A stretch of DNA of 64,000 bases from Pseudoclavibacter sp. CFCC 11306 (GTDB lineage Bacteria > Actinomycetota > Actinomycetes > Actinomycetales > Microbacteriaceae), in NCBI RefSeq assembly GCF_008831235.1, contig NZ_WBKF01000001.1, positions 682,001-746,000 on the forward strand, given 5' to 3'. The translations under genes and the position numbers were made by a program. The notes beneath the pieces were generated by a model, which saw only the letters and a list, made by a program, of their open reading frames with translations, was not told the DNA's origin and did not search any database. How positions within the stretch are numbered: the first letter of the stretch is position 1; each line of letters starts with the position of its first letter. Of the stretch, positions 26,903-35,862 are shown in pieces.

Positions 26903-27685
26903 TCAGTAGTACTCGCCCTGACGGAAGTTCCAGCTGTTGAAGTGCTTCGACAGAATCGACAGAATGCGGTCGAGATAGAGGCCCTTGCGAATCAGCGTCG
27001 GGCAGGGGGTGATCGAGCGGTCGCCGTGCTGCTCGGGCACGATTTTGCCGTCTGCGTCGACCATCGACACCATGACGCCCTGTTCGTAGCGGGTCTCTTC
27101 GGTCTCGTTCGGCTGAATCGACTTCACGTAGTCGTTGGCCTCGATGATGAGGTCGGCGCTGTCGTGAATGCGATCGCCGATGCCGTCGACCTTGCCGCGG
27201 TTGCCCTTGCCAGACGGGTTCGCCGAGCTGGCGAAGGCGAGCTTGCCCTGCTCCCACAGCGCGGCCGCGAGGTTCTCGCCCGGCGTGCCGAAGCGGATGA
27301 CGAAGCAGCTGGTGCCGCGCACGTCGCGTGCCAGCTCACGAGCGTGCTCGTCGGGGATGAATTCGAGAGCGTCTTCGCGCCACGGCAGGATGCAGCCCAT
27401 CAGGATGTCTTCGTCCCAGTGCTGCTGGTAGTAGGCCTCGATCTCAGGGGTGAGCTGTGCGAGACGCTTCAGCTGCTCCATCGACCCGCAGAGCACGACA
27501 CCCGGCTTGTTGCGGTTGCGCTGCTTGGCCTCGAACTTGCGCTCGAGCCCTTTGCCGTCAGAGGTCATGATGATGTAGCCGACCTTGGTCGGGCTCACGA
27601 TCATGCCGCCGTCGCCGAGAAGGATGTCAAGCCCCTCCTGCTGCACGCCGCCGTTCCAGTGGATGGTCTTGGTCTCGTTGCTCAT
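26903..27685 (-). CDS. Sua5/YciO/YrdC-family protein
   Basis: A 260-residue YrdC-like fold protein, related to threonylcarbamoyl-AMP synthases of the tRNA t6A pathway. Visible elements are GGMIVSPTKVGYIIMTSD (nucleotide/threonine pocket), KQRNRNKPGVVL (KR-type motif), and FASSANPSGKGNRGKVDGIGD. It is longer than YrdC itself and lacks the Sua5 C-terminal domain, and TsaC activity is not assured; it could be a YciO-type paralogue. The start is the ATG after GAAGGCGAG. It is the last gene of the gat unit, 71 bp after the NUDIX gene. Confidence 0.78.
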   Translation of the reverse strand: MSNETKTIHWNGGVQQEGLDILLGDGGMIVSPTKVGYIIMTSDGKGLERKFEAKQRNRNKPGVVLCGSMEQLKRLAQLTPEIEAYYQQHWDEDILMGCILPWREDALEFIPDEHARELARDVRGTSCFVIRFGTPGENLAAALWEQGKLAFASSANPSGKGNRGKVDGIGDRIHDSADLIIEANDYVKSIQPNETEETRYEQGVMVSMVDADGKIVPEQHGDRSITPCPTLIRKGLYLDRILSILSKHFNSWNFRQGEYY

Positions 27686-27756
27686 CTCGCCTTCATTCCT
27701 GCTCTCGGGATCCGTGCTGTGCACGGCCACTCATCTTACCGCGGTGTCTGCCGCGC

Positions 27757-28338
27757 TCACTCGCCGGTGACGTGCTCGCCCTCGCCGACCCAGGCACGCA
27801 GTTCGTCGACGCCATCGAAGCGCGACAGCGCTTTCCGGTGCCCATACGGCGTGTGTGCGAAGTAGTCGGCGTACGGTTCGAGCTGCACCTCGATCTGCTC
27901 CCCCGCATCGAGGTTCTGCTCGACGACGTCGATCACGCCGGTCGCCACGAAGACGTGCACGAACCACTCGATCTTCATCTCGGGCTGCCGCACCTCGAGC
28001 AGACGCCAGTTGCGAAACGCGTATCCGGTCTCTTCTCGCATCTCCCGCTTGGCCGCATCCAGCACCGAGGCATCCTCGGGCTCGACGCCGCCGGCCGCGA
28101 CGCCGCCCATGCGCACCACGCCGTTGGGCTGGTGCTCGTTCTCGGTGATCACGTTGCCGTCATCGTCGATGCCGATGACCACGACGGTGTCAGCGCGGCG
28201 CAGCATCTCGAAGGTGGCCGTCGACCCGTCGAAGAGCGTCTGCGGCCACTGATAGGTGTCGAAGATCACTCCGCGAAAGACGAGCTCGGCCTGCTGCGGA
28301 ATCAGGTGGGCGCTCTGCGGCAGCCAGCGTTCGGTCAC
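27757..28338 (-). CDS. NUDIX hydrolase
   Basis: A 193-residue pyrophosphohydrolase resembling the ADP-ribose pyrophosphatase group. The Nudix box is partly intact: REMREETGY (98-106) has the metal-binding glutamates, but the upstream Glu of the G-x5-E consensus appears as Ala90 (Glu88 may substitute). The GTG start overlaps the gatB stop (GTGA), so it is expressed with the amidotransferase genes. The substrate is unknown. Confidence 0.82.
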   Translation of the reverse strand: MTERWLPQSAHLIPQQAELVFRGVIFDTYQWPQTLFDGSTATFEMLRRADTVVVIGIDDDGNVITENEHQPNGVVRMGGVAAGGVEPEDASVLDAAKREMREETGYAFRNWRLLEVRQPEMKIEWFVHVFVATGVIDVVEQNLDAGEQIEVQLEPYADYFAHTPYGHRKALSRFDGVDELRAWVGEGEHVTGE

Positions 28339-29831
28339 TGCTGTGCACGCTCCAGGATCAGCTCGCGCACACGCTTGGCGTCTGCCTGGCCGTGCATGGC
28401 CTTCATGACCGCCCCGATGATCGCACCGGCTGCCTGCACCTTGCCGTCTTTGATCTTGGCGAGCACATCGGGCTGAGCCGCGAGGGCTTCGTCGATCGCA
28501 GTGGTGAGCGCCGAGTCGTCTGAGACGACCGCCAGGCCGCGCTTGTCCACGACCTCGCGGGGGCTGCCCTCGCCGGCCAGCACGCCCTCCAGCACCTGGC
28601 GCGCCAAGCGGTCGGTCAGGGTGCCCTCGTTGATCAGGGCGTCGATCTCGGCGACGTCCTCGGGCGTGACGCTCAGGTCGGCCACCTGCTGCTCGAGTGC
28701 GTTGGCGATGCGGCTGATCTCGCCCGTCCACCATTTGCGTGCGGATGCCGCAGTGGCGCCCGCCTCGACCGTCGCCTCGACCTGGTCGAGCAGACCGGCG
28801 TTGATGATGTCCTGGAACTCGCGAGCTCCGAGGCCCCACTGCTCTTTGAGACGCCGACGACGGATCACCGGCTGCTCGGGCAGCGTGGCGCGCAGCTCTT
28901 CGACCCGTTCGGCAGGCGTCACCACCGGCAGCAGGTCGGGCTCGGGCATGTAGCGGTAGTCGTCGGCGTCGCTCTTGATTCGACCCGAGATCGTGATGCC
29001 GCTGGCCTCCTGCCAGTGCCGGGTCTCCTGCGTGATGGTGCCTCCGGCGCTGAGCACGGCGGCCTGACGCTGAATCTCGTAGCGCACCGCCCGCTCGACC
29101 GAGCGCAGCGAGTTGATGTTCTTCGTCTCGGTGCGAGTGCCCAGCTTCTCCTGCCCACGGGGGCGGATGCTGACGTTCGCGTCACAGCGGATCGAACCTT
29201 GGTCCATGCGTGCGTCAGAGATTCCGAGCGCCTTGACCATGTCCCGGATGGCGGCGACGTAGTCGCGGCCGATCTCAGGGGCGCGCTCTTCGGTGCCCAT
29301 GATCGGCATCGTCACGATCTCGACCAGCGGCACGCCCGCGCGGTTGTAGTCGACCAGCGACGAGGTCGCGCCCTGGATGCGCCCCGAGCCGCCCTGATGG
29401 GTCAGCTTGCCGGCGTCTTCTTCCATGTGCGCACGCTCGATCGGAATGTGCACCACAGTGCCGTCTTCGAGCTCGACCTCGACCGACCCCTCGTAGGCGA
29501 TGGGTTCGTCGAACTGCGAGATCTGGTAGGCCTTGGGCAGGTCGGGGTAGAAATACTGCTTGCGCGAGAAGCGGCAGACCTCGGCGATGCTGCAGCCCAG
29601 CGCGAGCCCCAGACGGATGCTGTCGGTGATGGCCTGCTCGTTGACCGTCGGCAGCGTGCCGGGCAGGCCAAGGCACAGGGGCGTGACGTTGGTGTTGGGG
29701 CCGTCGCCGAACTCGTTGGGAGCCCAGCTGAACATCTTGGTCTTGGTGTTGAGTTCGACGTGCACCTCGAAGCCGAGCACGGGCTCGTAGAGTTTGATGG
29801 CCTCGTCGTAGTCGAGCAGTTCGTCGCTCAT
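28335..29831 (-). CDS. gatB: Asp-tRNA(Asn)/Glu-tRNA(Gln) amidotransferase subunit B
   Basis: Subunit B of GatCAB binds the mischarged tRNA and performs the kinase step, converting Asp-tRNA-Asn and Glu-tRNA-Gln to the amides. The 498-residue protein has the cradle domain ([81 protein letters not shown]) and the C-terminal YqeY-like tail ([32 protein letters not shown]). ATGA overlap with gatA upstream and GTGA overlap with the NUDIX gene downstream. Confidence 0.95.
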   Translation of the reverse strand: MSDELLDYDEAIKLYEPVLGFEVHVELNTKTKMFSWAPNEFGDGPNTNVTPLCLGLPGTLPTVNEQAITDSIRLGLALGCSIAEVCRFSRKQYFYPDLPKAYQISQFDEPIAYEGSVEVELEDGTVVHIPIERAHMEEDAGKLTHQGGSGRIQGATSSLVDYNRAGVPLVEIVTMPIMGTEERAPEIGRDYVAAIRDMVKALGISDARMDQGSIRCDANVSIRPRGQEKLGTRTETKNINSLRSVERAVRYEIQRQAAVLSAGGTITQETRHWQEASGITISGRIKSDADDYRYMPEPDLLPVVTPAERVEELRATLPEQPVIRRRRLKEQWGLGAREFQDIINAGLLDQVEATVEAGATAASARKWWTGEISRIANALEQQVADLSVTPEDVAEIDALINEGTLTDRLARQVLEGVLAGEGSPREVVDKRGLAVVSDDSALTTAIDEALAAQPDVLAKIKDGKVQAAGAIIGAVMKAMHGQADAKRVRELILERAQQ

Positions 29832-31408
29832 CGTGCCGCTCCTTCTGAATCGTGAGCCGTGGCATCCGTCGCGGCGCCGCCTTGGGCTCCTGAACGCACT
29901 GCCAGCTGCGGAGCCTGATCGATGATCGGGCCGCCCCACTGCTGCTCGAGCAGCGTCTCGACCGCACCGGCGAACTCGTAAAGACGAGCGTCTTCGAACG
30001 CCGGAGCGAAGGTCTGCAGACCGACCGGCAGACCGTCTTCGGCGGCGAGCCCGATGGGCTGGCTGATCGCCGGGATGCCGGCGAGGTTCGCGGGGATCGT
30101 GGTGATGTCAGCGAGGTACATCGCGAGTGGATCCGACAGCTTGTCGCCCAGCGGGTAGGCGGTCGTCGGCGAGGTCGGCGAGATGAGCACGTCTGCCTCG
30201 TTGAAGGCCGCTTCGAAGTCACGCTGGATCAGGGTGCGAACCTTCTGCGCCTTGCCGTAGAACTGGTCGTAGTACCCGGCGCTCAGCGCGTAGGTGCCGA
30301 GGACGATGCGGCGCTTGACCTCGGGGCCGAAGCCGGCCTCACGAGTGGCGGCCATCATGTTCTCGACGGTGGGCTTGACGCCCTCGGGCAGCACGCGCAG
30401 ACCGTAGCGCACACCGTCGAACTTGGCGAGGTTGCTCGAGGCCTCGGCCGGCAGCACGAGGTAGTAGGCCGAGACTGCGTACTCGAAGTGCGGTGCCGAG
30501 ACCTCGACGACCTCGGCGCCCTGTGCGGTGAGCAGGGCGACGGTCTCGTCGAAGCGGCTGCGCACGCCAGCTTGGAAGCCGGGCTGGTTCAGCTCACGGA
30601 TGATGCCCACCCGCAGGCCCTTGAGCGATTCGCCGGTCTGCCCGCGACGTGCGGCTGCGGCGAACGAGGGCCATTCGGTGGTCAGGCTGGTGGAGTCTTT
30701 GGGGTCGTGCCCTTTGATGACGTCGTGGATGAGAGCGGTGTCGAGCACGTTGCGCGCGACCGGCCCGATCTGGTCGAGCGAGGATGCCAGAGCGATCGCT
30801 CCCCATCGCGAGACGCCGCCGTAGGTGGGCTTCACACCCACGGTGCCGGTGAGTGCGGCAGGCTGGCGGATCGAGCCGCCGGTGTCGCTGCCGAGCGCCA
30901 GCGGAGCCTCGAACGCGGCCACGGCCGCAGCCGAGCCGCCGCCCGACCCGCCGGGGATGCGATCGAGCGACCACGGGTTGTGCGTCGGCCCGTATGCGGA
31001 GTGCTCTGTGGTCGACCCCATGGCGAACTCGTCCATGTTGGTCTTGCCGATGATCACGGTGTCATGCTGACGAAGGTGTTCGACGGCTGTGGCGTCGTAT
31101 GGCGGGTTCCAGCCCTCAAGAATGCGCGAGCCCGATGTGGTGGGCTGCCCCTTCGTGGTGAGCACGTCTTTGACGGCCACCGGCACGCCCGCGAGCTGGC
31201 CCAGCTGCTCGCCGGCTGCTCGCCGCCGATCGATGTCGGCCGCGGTGGCAAGCGCCTCTTCGGTGTTGATGTGAAGGAAGGCGTGCACGTCTGCGTCGAC
31301 GCCCTGGATGCGGTCCAGGTGCGCCTGTGTCGCCTCGACGGAAGAGATCTCGCCGGCAGCAAGCTGCGCGGCGAGCTCTGAGGCTGGAAGTCTGGTCAGG
31401 TCGGTCAT
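29828..31408 (-). CDS. gatA: Asp-tRNA(Asn)/Glu-tRNA(Gln) amidotransferase subunit A
   Basis: The glutaminase subunit of GatCAB, 526 residues. Amidase signature catalytic triad: Lys in [14 protein letters not shown], and the Ser-cis-Ser pair in [35 protein letters not shown]-terminal Ala/Gly/Gln-rich extension of about 20 residues goes beyond the usual end. I start at [10 protein letters not shown]; the ATG 12 codons upstream is less likely. It follows gatC after 120 bp on the same strand. Confidence 0.94.
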   Translation of the reverse strand: MTDLTRLPASELAAQLAAGEISSVEATQAHLDRIQGVDADVHAFLHINTEEALATAADIDRRRAAGEQLGQLAGVPVAVKDVLTTKGQPTTSGSRILEGWNPPYDATAVEHLRQHDTVIIGKTNMDEFAMGSTTEHSAYGPTHNPWSLDRIPGGSGGGSAAAVAAFEAPLALGSDTGGSIRQPAALTGTVGVKPTYGGVSRWGAIALASSLDQIGPVARNVLDTALIHDVIKGHDPKDSTSLTTEWPSFAAAARRGQTGESLKGLRVGIIRELNQPGFQAGVRSRFDETVALLTAQGAEVVEVSAPHFEYAVSAYYLVLPAEASSNLAKFDGVRYGLRVLPEGVKPTVENMMAATREAGFGPEVKRRIVLGTYALSAGYYDQFYGKAQKVRTLIQRDFEAAFNEADVLISPTSPTTAYPLGDKLSDPLAMYLADITTIPANLAGIPAISQPIGLAAEDGLPVGLQTFAPAFEDARLYEFAGAVETLLEQQWGGPIIDQAPQLAVRSGAQGGAATDATAHDSEGAAR

Positions 31409-31528
31409 TTCATCCGTTTCTCTGCGGGCTGGTGATGCGCGCACATACGACGATGCGTTCTGACGTCTCGTTCGTGCGGCGAAGAGCTGGGTTCGGCCGG
31501 GTCGCGACGCGGCCTCGTCCGGAATGGG

Positions 31529-31822
31529 TCAGGCGCCGAGGATCGACGGCACGCGGAAAGAGTTGCCGTCGCGATCGGGGGCATCGGACAAGGCTTCGTC
31601 AGGGCTGAGCGTCTCGCCGACCACATCGGGGCGAAAGACGTTGGTCAGCGGAATCGGGTGACTCGTCGCCGGCACGTCGGGAGTGGCGACCTCGTTGACC
31701 GACGCGACGGCCTCGAGAATCTGCTCGAGCTGCGGCGTCAGTTCGTCGAGTTCTGCTTCAGAGAGTGCGATGCGAGAGAGGCTCGCGAGATGAGCGACTT
31801 CGTCGCGGGAGATTTCAGCCAT
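31529..31822 (-). CDS. gatC: Asp-tRNA(Asn)/Glu-tRNA(Gln) amidotransferase subunit C
   Basis: The 97-residue GatC belt subunit: MAEISRDEVAHLASLSRIALSE-type N-terminus, LTPQLEQILEAVASVNEV helix, and the C-terminal LSPDEALSDAPDRDGNSFRVP strand. It heads the gatC-gatA-gatB-NUDIX-YrdC unit. No Shine-Dalgarno; a TACACT -10 box ends seven nt before the ATG. Confidence 0.93.
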   Translation of the reverse strand: MAEISRDEVAHLASLSRIALSEAELDELTPQLEQILEAVASVNEVATPDVPATSHPIPLTNVFRPDVVGETLSPDEALSDAPDRDGNSFRVPSILGA

Positions 31823-31829
31823 GCATACC

Positions 31830-31835
31830 AGTGTA
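31830..31835 (-). promoter_or_regulatory. Putative -10 box of gatC (leaderless)
   Basis: TACACT on the minus strand with seven nt to the gatC ATG and no ribosome-binding site. Confidence 0.5.
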
Positions 31836-31886
31836 GCCAGTTCGCCCGCCTGCGATCAGCGCGCCGCAGGAAGATGTGCCGGCAGC

Positions 31887-31936
31887 TCGACGGAGCGCTC
31901 CGTCGAATTGCCTCACAGCGGGGGCGATCGTACAAT
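31887..31936 (+). promoter_or_regulatory. Promoter and 20-bp palindromic operator of the sugar transporter gene
   Basis: TTGCCT (31908-31913), a 17-bp spacer and TACAAT (31931-31936), with the ATG nine nt further and no Shine-Dalgarno. One base upstream of the -35 box lies the perfect 20-bp palindrome TCGACGGAGCGCTCCGTCGA (31887-31906), a likely binding site for a dimeric regulator in the gatC/transporter divergent region. Confidence 0.65.
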
Positions 31937-31945
31937 GACGCACCA

Positions 31946-33442
31946 ATGTCCCCCGATAATCTTCCTCCCGCATCCGATCACCATGTCTCGCCCTCGGAGC
32001 CCTCGTCGGCTTCCACGGTGCGAACGCCCGCCTCTCAGCCGGCAGACTCCGACAGAGCAGCCGCGATGCCCGGCGGCTCGCCCGAGAAGAGGGTGCGCCT
32101 GATCGTCTTCATCGCCACGATGGGGGCGATCGGCTTCGGCTACGACACCGGCGTCATCAGCGGTGCGCTGCCGTTCCTCACGCTGCCGCAGAGCGAGGGC
32201 GGCCTCGCGCTCACGCCTCTGCTCGAAGGCATCGTCACCTCGTCACTGGTGTTCGGCGCCGCTCTCGGCGCCGTCGTCGGCGGCAGACTCGCCGACGGCA
32301 TCGGCCGACGCCGCTCGCTGCTGCTGCTCGCAGCGATCTTCGTGATCGGGTCCGTGGGCACCGCTCTGGCGCCCACGGTGACGGTCATGGTGATATTCCG
32401 CATCGTGCTGGGTCTCGCCGTCGGCGGCGCCTCCACGGTCGTGCCCATCTTCATCGGCGAGGTCGCGCCTCCGGACAAACGCGACCGCCTCGTCTCGCAG
32501 AACGAGCTGATGATCGTGACCGGTCAGCTGCTGGCCTACACGTTCAACGCGATCATCGCCGCGGTCAGCGACTCGCACGGCACCTGGCGCATCATGCTGA
32601 TGATCTGCGCGATCCCTCCTGTGCTGCTCTTCGCCGGCATGCTCTTCGCGCCCGAGTCGCCGCGCTGGCTCGCTGCCAACGGGCAGCAGAAGCGCGCCTG
32701 GCGTGTGCTCCGGCTGCTGCGCCCGCGGCCGCAGGCGGCCAAAGAGGTGAAGGCCATCACCGCCTCGATCGAGATCGTCAAAGACGAGCCGAAGGCCTCA
32801 TGGCGCGATCTGAGAGTTCGATGGATTCGCCGTGTCGTGCTGATCGGCGTCGGCCTCGGCGCCGTGCTGCAGCTCTCCGGAGTGAACTCGGTGATGTACT
32901 TCGCTCCCACGATTCTGCGTGAGAGCGGGCTGGGCACGCAGGCCTCGCTGGTCGCCACCATCGGCAACGGAGTCATCGCCGTGCTCGCCACGCTGGTCGG
33001 CATCAAGTCGCTCGCAAAGCTGCCTCGCCGACGCATGCTCGTCATCGGTCTGAGCGGCATCGTCTCAGCACATGTGCTGCTGGGGCTGGCCTTCCTGCTG
33101 CCCACGAGCTTCGCCCGCAGCATGCTGATCCTGGCCCTGATGATGGTGTTCCTCTTCTTCATCCAGTCGATGGTCGCCGTGGTCTACTGGCTGATGATGA
33201 GCGAGCTGTTCCCCCTGCGCATCCGCGGCTTCGCCGCCGGCATCGCTATCTGCATGCAGTGGGTGTTCAACGGCGCCGTCGCGCTGCTCTTTCCGAGTCT
33301 GCTCGATGCGATCGGTGGCACGACGTTCTTCATCTTCGCCGCCGTCAACGTGCTCAGCCTGATCTTCGTGCTGACCGTCGTGCCCGAGACCTACGGCCGC
33401 TCGCTCGAGCAGATCGAACAGGATCTACAGCGCACCGAGTGA
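31946..33442 (+). CDS. Sugar porter family MFS transporter
   Basis: A 498-residue, 12-TM symporter of the sugar porter family (XylE/IolT/GLUT-like). Signatures: GFGYDTGVISGALPFL in TM1, GRLADGIGRRRSLLL (loop 2-3), PIFIGEVAPPDKRDRLVSQNELMIVTGQLLAYTFN, LQLSGVNSVMYFAP (QLSGVN sugar-binding element), SELFPLRIRGFAAGI, and PETYGRSLEQIE at the C-terminus. A Ser/Pro/Ala-rich cytoplasmic N-terminus of about 45 residues is atypically long. The substrate could be a hexose, pentose or inositol. A palindromic operator suggests inducible expression. Confidence 0.88.
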   Translation: MSPDNLPPASDHHVSPSEPSSASTVRTPASQPADSDRAAAMPGGSPEKRVRLIVFIATMGAIGFGYDTGVISGALPFLTLPQSEGGLALTPLLEGIVTSSLVFGAALGAVVGGRLADGIGRRRSLLLLAAIFVIGSVGTALAPTVTVMVIFRIVLGLAVGGASTVVPIFIGEVAPPDKRDRLVSQNELMIVTGQLLAYTFNAIIAAVSDSHGTWRIMLMICAIPPVLLFAGMLFAPESPRWLAANGQQKRAWRVLRLLRPRPQAAKEVKAITASIEIVKDEPKASWRDLRVRWIRRVVLIGVGLGAVLQLSGVNSVMYFAPTILRESGLGTQASLVATIGNGVIAVLATLVGIKSLAKLPRRRMLVIGLSGIVSAHVLLGLAFLLPTSFARSMLILALMMVFLFFIQSMVAVVYWLMMSELFPLRIRGFAAGIAICMQWVFNGAVALLFPSLLDAIGGTTFFIFAAVNVLSLIFVLTVVPETYGRSLEQIEQDLQRTE

Positions 33443-33454
33443 TGCGCTGCGGCG

Positions 33455-34501
33455 TCATTCGGCCGTTTCATGCTGGGTGCCGTCGTGCACCTCGCCGACG
33501 AGCACTTCGATGATGTCTTCGAAGAACAGCACCCCAGTCACATGGCCGCTGCCGTCGGAGACCCGGGCGACGTGCGCGCCCTGCCGCTGCATGATCGTCA
33601 GTGCGTCTTCGAGTTCGGTGCCAGCGCTGATCGTGATCAGCGGCCGGATGCGATCGACCGGAATCGGCGAACGGTAGCGGTCAGCCGGCAGGTCGAGCAC
33701 GTCTTTCAGATGCACGTAGCCGACGAGCGCACCCTGCGGCCCGCGAATGAGGAAGCGGGAGAAGCCGTCCTCCGCGACGGCGTCCTCGACGTCGTCGGGC
33801 GTCGCGTTCTGCGACAGGGTGCGCAGCTGGGCGGTCGGCACCGCGACATCCACCGCACGCTTCTCGGTGAACTCGAAGGTGTTGCCGAGCGTGCCCGCAC
33901 GGTCGTCGAGCGTGCCCTCCTTCGTCGACTCGGCGACGATCGTGGCGACTTGGTCGAGGGTGAATGCGGTGCTCGCGGCGTGCTGTGGTTTGACCCCGAA
34001 CACGATCAGCACCAGGTCGGCGCCCTTGTTGAGTGCCCAAATCACCGGTTTGAAGATCTTGTCGAAGCCGACCAGCGGCGTCGCCAGCAGCAGCACTGCG
34101 CGATCAGGAATCGAGAACGCGATGTTCTTCGGCACCATCTCGCCGAAGACCACGTGCAGGAACGACACCAGCACCAGTGTGATCACGAAGGCCACGGTGC
34201 CCGTGACCGCATCGTTGAGCCCGAGCCAGCCGAGCGGCACCTCGAGCAGGTGGTGAATGGCCGGCTCTGAGACGTTCAGAATCAGCAGCGAGCAGATGGT
34301 GATGCCGAGCTGAGTCGCCGCCAGCATGAGGGTGGCGTGCTCCATGGCCCACAACGCGGTCTTGGCTCGGCGGTTGCCTGCCTCGGCCAGCGGTTCGATC
34401 TGCGAACGGCGAGCGGTCACGACGGCGAACTCCGCGCCGACGAAGAAGGCATTGCCGAAGAGCAGCACGACCAACCAGAGAATTCCTGCCCAGTCATTCA
34501 T
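33455..34501 (-). CDS. CNNM/DUF21-CBS membrane protein (short paralogue, second pair)
   Basis: A 348-residue protein with DUF21 membrane segments (LWLVVLLFGNAFFVGAEFAVVTARR, AATQLGITICSLLILNVSEP, HVVFGEMVPKNIAFSIPD) and a CBS pair (GFSRFLIRGPQGALVGYVHLKD; GAHVARVSDGSGHVTGVLFFEDIIEVLVGEV). The CorC_HlyC C-terminal domain is absent. Last gene of a guaB1-CNNM-CNNM operon; the start overlaps the upstream paralogue by 4 nt. Same long/short arrangement as at 12.4-14.9 kb. Confidence 0.86.
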   Translation of the reverse strand: MNDWAGILWLVVLLFGNAFFVGAEFAVVTARRSQIEPLAEAGNRRAKTALWAMEHATLMLAATQLGITICSLLILNVSEPAIHHLLEVPLGWLGLNDAVTGTVAFVITLVLVSFLHVVFGEMVPKNIAFSIPDRAVLLLATPLVGFDKIFKPVIWALNKGADLVLIVFGVKPQHAASTAFTLDQVATIVAESTKEGTLDDRAGTLGNTFEFTEKRAVDVAVPTAQLRTLSQNATPDDVEDAVAEDGFSRFLIRGPQGALVGYVHLKDVLDLPADRYRSPIPVDRIRPLITISAGTELEDALTIMQRQGAHVARVSDGSGHVTGVLFFEDIIEVLVGEVHDGTQHETAE

Positions 34502-35862
34502 CGTGCGTCACCGCCTTCCTGCGCGCGCTCGTGCGCAGCGGCGATCTCGACAAGCGGCGCCGGCGCGAAACGCACCCGGTCGACGCGGCGGCCGTCCATC
34601 ACCGTGACGACGAACGTGCCGACTCCGGGCTCTTCGACGGCGTCGCCCGGTTGTGGGATGCGCCCCAGGCGTTCCATCACGAATCCGCCCAACGTGTCAT
34701 ATGCACTGCCTTCGGGAAAGCTCACCTGCACCTGTTCGGCCATCTCGTCTGCGCGCAGCAGACCTGGCAGCAGCCAGTTGCCGCTGCGAGTGCGCACCGC
34801 TCCCAGACTCAGTCGGTCGTGTTCGTCCGCCACCTCGCCCACCAGCTCTTCGACCAGGTCTTCGAGCGTCACGACTCCGGCGGTGCCGCCGTATTCGTCG
34901 ACCACGACGGCCATCTGCAGACTGCGGCCGCGCAGTTCGCCCAATAGCGTGTCGAGCGACATCGTCTCTGGCACACGGGCGATCGGCACCATGAGCGCTT
35001 TGACCTTCACCTGACTGCGCTGGTCGCGTTCGATGCCCACGGCCTGTTTCACATGCACGAGGCCGAGCACGTCATCGCCGTCGCGACCGATCACAGGAAA
35101 CCGTGAGAAGCCCGTTCTGCGGGTCAGATCGATGACGTCCTGCGCGGTGTCGACGGCCTCCACGTGCTGCACGCTCGGCCGCGGGGTCATCACGTCACCG
35201 GCCGTCAGCTCTGAGAAGTCGAGCGTCTTGGTCAGCAGCGTCGCCGTCTGCGAGTCGAGGCTGCCGGCCAGCGCGGCGCGTTTGACCAGTGACGAGAGCT
35301 CCTCAGCGCTGCGTGCCGACGAGAGCTCCTCCTGCGGCTCGATGCCGAAGCCGTGCAGCACCAGGTTGCTGGTGTCGTTGAGCAGGATGACCGCCGGTTT
35401 GAAGATGGTGGTGAACACCAGCTGAAAGGGCACCACGATCCTGGCCACCACCATCGGTCGGGCCAGTGCGAAGTTCTTGGGCACCAGCTCGCCGAAGAGC
35501 ATGGAGAGCACGGTCGCCACGATGACCGCGAGAATCGAGCTGATCGTGCCCGCCCAGGGCTCGGGCAGACGCATCAGGTCGAACAGCGGCGCCATGAAGG
35601 ATGACAGCGCCGGTTCGAGCGTATAGCCGGCGAGCAGCGTGGTCAGTGTGATTCCCAGCTGCGCGCTGGAGAGATGCGTGGCGGTCTGGCGCAGCGCACC
35701 GATGATGCGCTCGAGCCCCTTTTCACCGCGATCGCGACGTGCCTCGAGGTCAGCACGGTCGATGTTCACCAGGGTGAACTCGGCGGCCACGAACATGCCG
35801 GTTCCCAAGGTCAGCAGAATGCCGATCAGGAACAGGATGAGGTCGTTCAACGGATCGCTCAC
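34498..35862 (-). CDS. CNNM/DUF21-CBS-CorC membrane protein (long paralogue, second pair)
   Basis: The 454-residue protein has the DUF21 domain (LFLIGILLTLGTGMFVAAEFTLVNIDR, SSAQLGITLTTLLAGYTLEP, FGELVPKNFALARP), CBS domains (TGFSRFPVIGRDGDDVLGLVHVK; MAVVVDEYGGTAGVVTLEDLVEELVGEVADEHD) and a CorC_HlyC domain at the end (GNWLLPGLLRADEMAEQV). It overlaps guaB1 upstream and the short paralogue downstream by 4 nt each. Probably a divalent-cation transport component. Why it is tied to a purine-salvage gene is unexplained. Confidence 0.88.
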   Translation of the reverse strand: MSDPLNDLILFLIGILLTLGTGMFVAAEFTLVNIDRADLEARRDRGEKGLERIIGALRQTATHLSSAQLGITLTTLLAGYTLEPALSSFMAPLFDLMRLPEPWAGTISSILAVIVATVLSMLFGELVPKNFALARPMVVARIVVPFQLVFTTIFKPAVILLNDTSNLVLHGFGIEPQEELSSARSAEELSSLVKRAALAGSLDSQTATLLTKTLDFSELTAGDVMTPRPSVQHVEAVDTAQDVIDLTRRTGFSRFPVIGRDGDDVLGLVHVKQAVGIERDQRSQVKVKALMVPIARVPETMSLDTLLGELRGRSLQMAVVVDEYGGTAGVVTLEDLVEELVGEVADEHDRLSLGAVRTRSGNWLLPGLLRADEMAEQVQVSFPEGSAYDTLGGFVMERLGRIPQPGDAVEEPGVGTFVVTVMDGRRVDRVRFAPAPLVEIAAAHERAQEGGDAR

